Positions 6,601 to 11,975 of a stretch of DNA of 11,975 nucleotides are shown here, piece after piece. Source of the stretch: an uncultured Bacilli bacterium (GTDB lineage Bacteria; Bacillota_I; Bacilli_A; RF39; UBA660); the NCBI GenBank assembly GCA_910587725.1, contig CAJUNG010000048.1, forward strand, positions 1 to 11,975, written 5' to 3'. Below the pieces are notes generated by a model. The model had not been told where the DNA came from and did no database searches. It saw only the letters and a list, made by a program, of their open reading frames with translations. Every line of letters starts with the position of its first letter. Position 1 is the stretch's first letter. A program made the translations under genes and the position numbers.

Positions 6601-7262
6601 TTTCCTGATGCATAAAAAGCATTTAACACATCAATTCTTTTTAATAATCGTGTTCTTTTTTGCCCTTGTGCATCTTCTAATTCTTTCGTAATTTCGTCGA
6701 TTTCTTGTTTTAAGTCGACTTTCTTAAGAAGTTCTTTAATCGCTTCTGCACCCATTCCTACTTTGAAACCATTTCCATATTTTTCATAATAAGCACGGTA
6801 TTCTTTTTCAGAAAGCGTCTGCTTATTTTCTAAAGGTGCATTTCCTTTATCAATAACTACATAACTAACGAAATACAAAACTTCTTCTAAATCTCTTGGA
6901 CTCATATCAAGGACAAGTCCCATACGAGAAGGTACTCCTTTGAAGAACCAGATATGAGATACCGGAGTAGCAAGTTCAATATGTCCCATTCTCTCACGTC
7001 TAACTTTACTACGAGTAACTTCTACTCCACAACGGTCACAAACGATATTTTTATAACGAACCCGTTTATATTTTCCACAGGCACATTCAAAATCTTTAGT
7101 TGGTCCAAAAATCTTTTCACAGAACAATCCATCACGTTCTGGTCTCAAAGTACGATAGTTAATGGTTTCTGGTTTCTTAACTTCCCCATAACTCCATTCA
7201 CGAATCTTTTCAGGAGAGGCAATACCAATCTTTAAAGCATCAAACTTATTTACTGCGATCAT
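3624..7262 (-). CDS. rpoC: DNA-directed RNA polymerase subunit beta'
   Basis: A 1212-residue beta', the size expected for Bacillota, forming the catalytic half of the clamp and active centre of RNA polymerase. The N-terminal zinc ribbon uses Cys60, Cys62, Cys75 and Cys78. The catalytic NADFDGDQ motif is at 447-454, with Mg-binding Asp449, Asp451 and Asp453. The bridge helix is about 775-810, the second zinc site is Cys820, Cys896, Cys903 and Cys906, and the trigger loop begins near TMRTFHTGG (939-947). No SI3 insertion interrupts the trigger loop. The C-terminus is short and acidic. Its ATG overlaps the rpoB TAA by one base (TAATG), with GGAG and GAGG sites inside the end of rpoB, so translation is coupled to rpoB. 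An intrinsic terminator starts inside the stop codon. No key residue is missing. Confidence 0.99.
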   Translation of the reverse strand: MIAVNKFDALKIGIASPEKIREWSYGEVKKPETINYRTLRPERDGLFCEKIFGPTKDFECACGKYKRVRYKNIVCDRCGVEVTRSKVRRERMGHIELATPVSHIWFFKGVPSRMGLVLDMSPRDLEEVLYFVSYVVIDKGNAPLENKQTLSEKEYRAYYEKYGNGFKVGMGAEAIKELLKKVDLKQEIDEITKELEDAQGQKRTRLLKRIDVLNAFYASGNRPEWMIMDCIPVIPPELRPMIQLDGGRFATSDLNDLYRRVINRNNRLKKLMDLGAPSIIIQNEKRMLQEAVDALFDNGRRGRSVTGAGNRALKSLSSMLKGKQGRFRQNLLGKRVDYSGRSVIVVGPSLKMYQCGLPKEMALELFKPHVINGLVSKDIAHNIKAAKRLIDNRDPIVWDIVEEVIKEHPVLLNRAPTLHRLGIQAFEPILIGGKAIRLHPLVCTAFNADFDGDQMAVHVPLSEEAQAEARLLMLGANNILKPSSGDPIVTPSQDMVLGNYYITMEKAGLPGEARLFKSPNEALMAYERREVTLHTRIVIPVDSFKHKIFTEEQHGKYLVTTVGKIKFNEILPDSFPYINEPSDENIKSITPDKFFIERGANIPEVVQNMPVVAPFKKKILEKVIAQIFKRYKTTETSTFLDDLKDLGFKYSTLAGITVSASDIVPATHKQKIVDEHQKQVDTINKQYKRGLITETERYEKVCETWEHCKSEVTKELEEIANSDIDNPIFMMMHSGARGNISNFTQVAGMRGLMAKPNGESVEIPVLSSFKEGLSVSEFFLSTHGARKGSADTALKTADSGYLTRRLVDVSQDVIVKEDDCGTDFGVVVHDFINDKNGTVIESLRDRIVGRYTNKKVLDPTTKEVLAERLEYITDKLADKIVKAGVTEVEIRSILTCGTHNGVCCKCYGKNLATGNLVEVGEAIGVMAAQSIGEPGTQLTMRTFHTGGVAGGEDITQGLPRVQELFEARNPKGKSTIAEITGTVTKIVEDHGKFKISVKNDVETIEHVTNYGAKLHVQEGDKVSSGDKLTEGAISPKELLAVTDPLTTQEYILKEVQHTYRSQGVDISDKHVEVIASRMISKIRIVESGDTLFLPGSLVNFFEFTDGNKEVILRGKKPATGRPVLLGITKAALETDSFLSAASFQETTRILTDAAIRGKVDHLQGLKENVIIGKLIPAGTGIKDYQSVEYQLKDELMDQDEEVLDKLEEELMD

Positions 7263-10200
7263 TATTCCTCATCTCCTTCCATATCTTCGTATTCTTCAAA
7301 TTCTTCTTCGTAATTCTCTTCGTCCTCGACTTCTTCTTCCTCTTCTTCTATTTCTTCTTCTGTATTGACTTTCGGAATAAAGAAGTCATCTCTTTCTTCA
7401 ACAGGACGGAAATCTTCTTTTTGTTCATCCTCTTCGATTGTTTTAAGGTCTAATGTTTCTCCTTCGTCATTGATGATACTAATATCAAGTCCTAAGGCTT
7501 GGAACTCTTTCATTAATACCCTAAAGCTTTCTGGAATTCCTGCTTGGTCAATTTCTTGTCCTTTAACAATAGATTCATATACTTTGACACGTCCAACGAC
7601 ATCATCTGATTTATAAGTAATGATTTCTTGTAGTGTATGTGCAGCACCATAAGCATAAAGTGCCCAAACTTCCATTTCTCCAAAACGTTGACCACCAAAC
7701 TGAGCTTTACCTCCAAGTGGTTGTTGTGTAACAAGAGAGTAAGGTCCAGTACTTCTGGCATGAAGTTTATCATCAACCATGTGGTGAAGTTTAATCATAT
7801 ACATGACACCGACAGCAATACGATTATCGAATGGTTCTCCTGTACGTCCATCATAAAGAATCGTCTTTCCATCCGCATCCATTCCAGCTTCTCTCATCAT
7901 ATCATCGATATCGCTCATTTTAGCTCCATCAAATACTGGTGTTGCTACATGAACATTTAAGTTCTTAGCGGCCATTCCTAAATGAAGTTCTAGAATCTGT
8001 CCAAGGTTCATACGAGATGGTACACCTTGCGGATTTAACATAATGTCAACTGGTCTTCCATCTGGTAAATATGGCATATCTTCTTCTGGTAAAACAAGAG
8101 AAATTACACCCTTATTTCCGTGGCGTCCTGCCATTTTATCTCCAATTTGAATTTTACGTTTTTGTGTAATATAAACACGAATAACTTTACTAACTCCTGC
8201 AGGAAGTTCATCGTTTTCTTTTCTAGAGTAAACTTTAACTTCGTGAACAATTCCATCTCCACCATGAGGAACGCGTAAAGAAGTATCACGAACTTCACGA
8301 GTTTTTTCACCGAATATTGCATGTAATAATTTTTCCTCAGAAGTTAATTCTGCCATCCCTTTTGGTGTTACTTTACCAACTAAGATATCTCCTTCTTTAA
8401 CTTCTGTTCCAACAACAACAATACCGTTTTCATCTAAGTGTTTACGTGCTTCTTCACTAACATTAGGAATATCTCTAGTAATTTCTTCTGGTCCAAGTTT
8501 CGTGTCTCGACATTGCATTTGATAATCCTCGATATGAATTGAAGTATAAACGTCATCTTTCACGAGTTTTTCATTTAGAATTACTGCATCTTCATAGTTG
8601 TATCCATTAAATGTCATGAAGGCAACAACAACGTTTTTACCAAGAGCAAGCTCTCCTTCATCCATACTAGGTCCATCAGCAATGACATGTCCACGTTCTA
8701 CTTTATCTCCAAGGCGAACGATTGGACGTTGGTGGAAACATGAATCTCCATTGCATTCTTCAAAGTTCGCAAGGTAATAAGTGTCTTTTCCACCTTTATT
8801 TTTAACAACGATACGTTTTGCATCGACATATTCTACAATTCCATCGGCTTTAGCAACAACTGCAGCACCAGAATCTCTTGCCGCAATGTGTTCAACACCT
8901 GTACCAACGAGTGGAGCTTCTGCTTTTAATAAAGGAACGGATTGACGTTGCATGTTGGCTCCCATCAAGGCACGAGTCGCATCATCATGTTCCAAGAAAG
9001 GAATACAACTTGTTGTAACCGCAACAACTTGTTGAGGTGAAACATCGATATAGTCTACTTTATCTGGTGAAACTAAAATGTTTTCTCCACGATATCTTGC
9101 TGCGACTTGTTTATCACACATCATATTATCATCATCAGTAGTAACGGTAGCCTCAGCAATAATTAAATCTTCCTCTTCATCAGCTGTCAAGTAATCTACT
9201 TGGTCAGTAATTTTCTTATCTTCTACTTTACGGTAAGGGGTCATAATGAAACCGTATTCATCAACTTTTGCATAACTTGCTAATGAGGTAATTAATCCAA
9301 TGTTAGGTCCTTCTGGAGACTCAATCGGACAAATTCTACCATAATGAGAAGGGTTAACGTCACGAACTTCCATACCTGCTCTATCTCTTGATAAACCACC
9401 AGGTCCTAACGCAGATAAACGTCTTTTATTGGTAAGTTCTGAAATCGGATTAACCTGATCCATAAATTGAGATAACTGGCTTGAACCAAAGAATTCTTTC
9501 ATCGCAGCAGTAACTGGACGAATATTAATTAATGTCTTTGGTGTTACTTCTTCCATCTCTTGAGTTGTCATTCTCTCACGAATTACACGTTCCATACGAG
9601 AAACACCAATTCTGAATTGATTTTGTAAAAGTTCTCCTACTTGACGGATACGTCGATTTCCTAAATGGTCAATTTCATCATAATTTCCAACACCATCGAG
9701 TAAATTTAAGTAGTAAGAAACAGAAGCATATACATCAGAAATAGTCAACCGTTTAACATCGATAGATTGGTCATTTCCAATCACACTAAGTTTTTGTTTT
9801 TTATTGTTTGGATGATAAACTTTAATTTCTTGAACAGTATTATAGCTATCTAATTCTTCATTAATTAAAACAGTCTTTAATCCATAACCATTAGCTAAAA
9901 TTGGACGCAATGTATCTAATACATCTTTAGTTACTAAAGTTCCTTTTTCAACAACAACTTCTCCATCGACTTTGATATCTTCTGCCAAGGTTTGATTTAA
10001 AAGTCTTTCTAATACATTTAATTTACGATTGAATTTATACCGTCCAACTTTCGCTAAATCATAACGAAATTCATCAAAGAAACGAGTAATAATTTGGTTT
10101 TTTGATGAATCTAATGTCGCTGGTTCTCCTGGTCTTAATTTCTCATAAATCTCAATTAAAGCTTCATCTGTGTTTTTCGTTGAATCCTTAAGAATTGTAT

Positions 10201-10855
10201 TTTGAATATACTCATTTTCTCCAAATAAATTCTTAATATCGTCATCACTAGAAAGTCCGAATGCACGTAAAAGCGTCGTTAAAGTCACTTTACGAGTTCT
10301 ATCGATTCGAACGTATAAAACATCTCTAGCATCCGTTTCAAATTCAAGCCAAGTTCCCCGGGTGGGAATAATTTGAGAGGTAATTAGTTCACGTCCATTT
10401 TTATCGATTTCACGATTAAAATACACACTTGGACTACGTACCAATTGCGATACAATAACACGCTCTGCACCATTAATTACAAATGTTCCAGAGTCAGTCA
10501 TAATCGGCATATCTCCTAAGAAGATTTCTTGTTCTTTAACCTCACCCGTTTCATGGTTAAATAGACGTACATCTACTTTTAATGGAGCAGCATAGGTCGC
10601 CTCTCTATCTTTACATTCTTTAATCGAATAACGGGGCACGTCAAAACGATAGTCTCCAAATTCTAAAGACAGAGTTCCAGAAAAGTTTTCAACAGGAAAT
10701 AAATCTTCGAAAACTTCTTTAATACCAGTATCAACAAACCACTGATATGATTTTGTTTGGATTTCTAATAAATCCTTAAGTTCAAAAGTATTTCTAATTT
10801 TAGAAAAACTTCTTCTCTCACGATGGTCACCGCATTTTACATTTTTAAACGCCAC
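7262..10855 (-). CDS. rpoB: DNA-directed RNA polymerase subunit beta
   Basis: A 1197-residue beta subunit, normal for Bacillota. Conserved blocks run in order: SQLVRSPSVYF (136-146), rifampicin region FFGSSQLSQFMDQ (455-467) to LSALGPGGL (480-488), RICPIESPEGPNIGLI (507-522), GYNYEDAVILNE (751-762) and GDKMAGRHGNKGVIS (905-919), then the C-terminal clamp-facing part. The site equivalent to E. coli His526 is Asn476 (codon AAT at 9428-9430), which is linked to rifampicin insensitivity. The last 34 residues are extremely acidic: 24 of 34 are Glu or Asp. Start is GTG with AGGGGTG 6 nt upstream; the MAFKNVK opening suits the family and the next Met is far inside. It is promoted from 10926-10954 and overlaps rpoC by one base. 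The upstream YbxB-like gene is the same neighbour as in Bacillus subtilis, but rplL is not adjacent. Confidence 0.99.
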   Translation of the reverse strand: MAFKNVKCGDHRERRSFSKIRNTFELKDLLEIQTKSYQWFVDTGIKEVFEDLFPVENFSGTLSLEFGDYRFDVPRYSIKECKDREATYAAPLKVDVRLFNHETGEVKEQEIFLGDMPIMTDSGTFVINGAERVIVSQLVRSPSVYFNREIDKNGRELITSQIIPTRGTWLEFETDARDVLYVRIDRTRKVTLTTLLRAFGLSSDDDIKNLFGENEYIQNTILKDSTKNTDEALIEIYEKLRPGEPATLDSSKNQIITRFFDEFRYDLAKVGRYKFNRKLNVLERLLNQTLAEDIKVDGEVVVEKGTLVTKDVLDTLRPILANGYGLKTVLINEELDSYNTVQEIKVYHPNNKKQKLSVIGNDQSIDVKRLTISDVYASVSYYLNLLDGVGNYDEIDHLGNRRIRQVGELLQNQFRIGVSRMERVIRERMTTQEMEEVTPKTLINIRPVTAAMKEFFGSSQLSQFMDQVNPISELTNKRRLSALGPGGLSRDRAGMEVRDVNPSHYGRICPIESPEGPNIGLITSLASYAKVDEYGFIMTPYRKVEDKKITDQVDYLTADEEEDLIIAEATVTTDDDNMMCDKQVAARYRGENILVSPDKVDYIDVSPQQVVAVTTSCIPFLEHDDATRALMGANMQRQSVPLLKAEAPLVGTGVEHIAARDSGAAVVAKADGIVEYVDAKRIVVKNKGGKDTYYLANFEECNGDSCFHQRPIVRLGDKVERGHVIADGPSMDEGELALGKNVVVAFMTFNGYNYEDAVILNEKLVKDDVYTSIHIEDYQMQCRDTKLGPEEITRDIPNVSEEARKHLDENGIVVVGTEVKEGDILVGKVTPKGMAELTSEEKLLHAIFGEKTREVRDTSLRVPHGGDGIVHEVKVYSRKENDELPAGVSKVIRVYITQKRKIQIGDKMAGRHGNKGVISLVLPEEDMPYLPDGRPVDIMLNPQGVPSRMNLGQILELHLGMAAKNLNVHVATPVFDGAKMSDIDDMMREAGMDADGKTILYDGRTGEPFDNRIAVGVMYMIKLHHMVDDKLHARSTGPYSLVTQQPLGGKAQFGGQRFGEMEVWALYAYGAAHTLQEIITYKSDDVVGRVKVYESIVKGQEIDQAGIPESFRVLMKEFQALGLDISIINDEGETLDLKTIEEDEQKEDFRPVEERDDFFIPKVNTEEEIEEEEEEVEDEENYEEEFEEYEDMEGDEE

Positions 10856-10861
10856 TTATTT

Positions 10862-10868
10862 CACCCCT
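10862..10868 (-). promoter_or_regulatory. Imperfect Shine-Dalgarno sequence before the rpoB GTG start
   Basis: AGGGGTG lies 6 nt before GTG at 10853-10855. It is a weaker match to AGGAGGTG than those of the other genes here. Both the non-ATG start and the weak site could limit beta translation, but no in-frame ATG offers a better start. Confidence 0.65.
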
Positions 10869-10925
10869 AACCTAATAATCAAACACCGCCGAGTTACCTC
10901 ATAAAAAATAATTCGTCAATTTATA

Positions 10926-10954
10926 TTAATAGCATACAAACATCAAGAAGTCAA
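10926..10954 (-). promoter_or_regulatory. rpoB: Promoter of rpoB-rpoC
   Basis: -35 TTGACT (10949-10954), a 17-bp spacer and -10 TATTAA (10926-10931), with an extended TGC before the -10. The -35 contains the TGA stop codon of the upstream methyltransferase gene. The leader is about 65-70 nt and I see no strong hairpin in it. No terminator separates the methyltransferase from rpoB, so readthrough is also likely. Confidence 0.65.
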
Positions 10955-11541
10955 GGCTTTTTACAAGAAATGACAAAAAAACCTTTATTCTTCTCTAATA
11001 CTTGTACTTCATTATAATATTTCTCTAAGTCGGAAAAACACGATTTAGCACCTTGGTCTTTCCGAATCACTAAAAATAATCTCCCACCGGGATTCAAATG
11101 TTCTCTAGCACCCATTAAAATTTCATAAACTTTTTGTTTTCCCGCATGAATAGGAGGATTCGTTAAAATAAAATCAAAGGTCTTATTTTCAAGACTAGCA
11201 TAAGCATCACTTTCTAAAACACACGCAGAGACTTGATTGATTTTTAAATTTCTTTCGACTAGATGAAGCGCACGTTTATTGACATCAATCATCGTTACTT
11301 TTGCATTCGTCAACTTTGAAAGAACAATTCCAATAGGACCATAACCACAACCAACATCTAAAACTTCCCCAGAAATTTCTGAAATCGGAATATTTTCTAA
11401 TAAAACTCGGGAGCCAAAATCTAATTTTTCTTTAGAGAAGACGCCATTATCTGTATAAAAGGAAAAGGTTTCATCAAGAATATGGGTACTAATTTTTTGA
11501 ACATTGCTCTTTAAATCTTCATTGGTAAAATAATGCGACAA
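10951..11541 (-). CDS. YbxB/RsmC-like class I SAM-dependent methyltransferase
   Basis: A 196-residue Rossmann-fold methyltransferase of the RsmC family (guanine N2 methylation of 16S rRNA in enterobacteria); closest in my recognition to Bacillus subtilis YbxB. The SAM-binding motif I is LDVGCGYGPIG (61-71), the acidic residue at the end of strand 2 is Asp86 in MIDVN, and the catalytic NPP is 128-130 in TNPPIHAGK. The region TDNGVFSKEKLDFGSRVLL (30-48) is typical of the family. The start is TTG at 11539-11541, preceded by GGAGGG with 6 nt between, giving MSHYFTNEDL, which matches the family's usual opening. A longer ATG frame from 11643 would run through the promoter and hairpin. Stop is TGA inside the rpoB -35. 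As in Bacillus, it sits just before rpoB. The exact RNA target is not known. Confidence 0.9.
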   Translation of the reverse strand: MSHYFTNEDLKSNVQKISTHILDETFSFYTDNGVFSKEKLDFGSRVLLENIPISEISGEVLDVGCGYGPIGIVLSKLTNAKVTMIDVNKRALHLVERNLKINQVSACVLESDAYASLENKTFDFILTNPPIHAGKQKVYEILMGAREHLNPGGRLFLVIRKDQGAKSCFSDLEKYYNEVQVLEKNKGFFVISCKKP

Positions 11542-11547
11542 ACGAAT

Positions 11548-11553
11548 CCCTCC
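11548..11553 (-). promoter_or_regulatory. Shine-Dalgarno sequence that sets a TTG start
   Basis: GGAGGG is followed by 6 nt and TTG at 11539-11541. It directly follows the U-tract of the leader hairpin. It rules out the longer ATG-started frame for the methyltransferase. Confidence 0.8.
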
Positions 11554-11600
11554 AAAAAGAAAAAGGACCAATCTTATAAAAATATAAGCTAGTCCTCCTT
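11554..11600 (-). terminator. Terminator-like hairpin in the methyltransferase leader (possible attenuator)
   Basis: The minus-strand arm AAGGAGGAC (11600-11592) pairs with GUCCUUUUU (11568-11560), 9 bp with two G-U pairs. A second perfect stem CUUAUA/UAUAAG with a UUUU loop lies inside, separated by a UAG/AUUG internal loop. CUUUUU follows. It begins about 4 nt after the predicted transcription start, so it can act as an attenuator on this transcript, or as a terminator for transcription entering from the right. Its 5' arm hides a full AAGGAGG sequence that has no start codon after it. Confidence 0.65.
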
Positions 11601-11610
11601 TCGTATCTAT

Positions 11611-11639
11611 ATGATACAATAAGTTAACTTTTTTTGCAA
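11611..11639 (-). promoter_or_regulatory. Promoter of the methyltransferase gene
   Basis: -35 TTGCAA (11634-11639), a 17-bp spacer and -10 TATCAT (11611-11616). The predicted start is near 11604, immediately before the leader hairpin. Confidence 0.7.
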
Positions 11640-11666
11640 GCATTTTTGAAAGAAATTTCAGATGAA

Positions 11667-11966
11667 CTATTCACTAAGTGCTATCTCAAATGGATGTTCA
11701 TAGGTTCCATCTCCTGTATTAGTACTTGCTATAACCACATTTGATTTCAAATACATCGATGGCCGTACATTAGCTTTTTTATTCGTAGAAGAAGATATAC
11801 CTCCAGAATAAGCTATGTAACCTACCGATGATTTTCCAGCAGGGTTTAAAAGTAAACAATCTGTTTTTTCTCCTCTAGTAATCTGTGTTGCAAAAAGTTC
11901 ACCTAAGCGTGGAAGAGCAATATCTCGACTTAAACACTTTTTAGAAAGTAAAATCTCCCTAAGCCT
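11667..11966 (-). pseudogene. 3' remnant of a repeat-type surface or exported protein
   Basis: An open frame of 99 codons ends at TAG (11667-11669) and is closed upstream by an in-frame TAA at 11967-11969, with no usable ATG, GTG or TTG near its start. The translation contains IALPRLGELF near the beginning, LLLNPAGKSS in the middle, and NVRPSMYLKSNVVI then GDGTYEHPFEIAL at the end. I recognise this layout (PRxGELF ... LNP ... VRPxxYLKSxVxI ... GDGT..xPF) from the C-terminal parts of large exported proteins in gut Bacillota, whose function is not established. The preceding bases are open in another frame (11974 down to a stop near 11928), so a frameshift around the A5 run near 11939 is possible. 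It is probably a truncated or frameshifted gene, or one with sequencing error. No terminator follows it. Confidence 0.5.
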
Positions 11967-11975
11967 TTATTAATA

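Noticed and set aside
7513..8322. Short minus-strand ORFs in other frames inside rpoB (7513-7776, 8104-8322)
   Set aside because: They overlap fully conserved rpoB coding sequence in an alternative frame and have no ribosome site or family signature.
10951..10953. Reading UGA as tryptophan (Mycoplasma code)
   Set aside because: The methyltransferase ends at TGA exactly where the family ends, all tryptophans in RpoB and RpoC are TGG, and readthrough would add only about eleven codons.
11542..11643. ATG-started N-terminal extension of the methyltransferase
   Set aside because: The extra 34 codons cover the promoter and leader hairpin and have no homology to the family. The TTG start with GGAGGG fits the known YbxB opening.

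Overview
This window looks like core chromosome of a low-GC, Gram-positive-type bacterium. RpoB and RpoC resemble Bacillota/Mollicutes-type subunits (no SI3 insertion in the beta' trigger loop, acidic C-terminal tail on beta). UGA appears to be a stop: the RsmC/YbxB-like methyltransferase ends at TGA exactly where its family normally ends, and tryptophan is TGG throughout. Together with Asn at the Mollicutes-like rifampicin-site position of RpoB, this suggests an uncultured Bacilli lineage near the Mollicutes that uses the standard code (for example RF39-like gut Bacilli). The lineage is inferred from family resemblance, not from a search.

Every supported gene is on the minus strand, so transcription runs from right to left. 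From the right edge: (1) a start-less, apparently broken 3' remnant of a repeat-type surface or exported protein (11667-11966); (2) a promoter, a terminator-like leader hairpin and a TTG-started YbxB/RsmC-like methyltransferase (10951-11541); (3) rpoB-rpoC (3624-10855), fused by a TAATG stop/start overlap and closed by an intrinsic terminator; (4) two small single-pass membrane proteins of unknown function (3136-3549 and 2708-3073), each with its own sigma-A-type promoter, the second followed by a strong terminator; (5) a separately promoted two-domain ThyX-like gene (1368-2558); (6) the rpsF-ssb-rpsR operon (70-1104), with a structured leader and a terminator; and (7) a short tail with a ten-C homopolymer at the left edge.

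The gene content is mostly housekeeping: transcription (beta, beta'), rRNA methylation, two small-subunit proteins that pair in the ribosome (S6, S18), single-stranded DNA binding, and thymidylate or flavin chemistry. Less ordinary points are Asn in place of His at the main rifampicin-contact position of RpoB, a tandem ThyX-like protein whose two halves each keep a different part of the catalytic motif, a rpsF leader that can fold in two mutually exclusive ways around its Shine-Dalgarno sequence, a terminator-like hairpin at the very 5' end of the methyltransferase mRNA, very compact sharing of regulatory bases between neighbouring units, and a poly-G tract behind a TTGACC box at the left edge. 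No mobile element, CRISPR array, tRNA or rRNA gene was seen. No clear new multi-gene system is present; the ThyX-like gene and the RNA leaders are the best leads.
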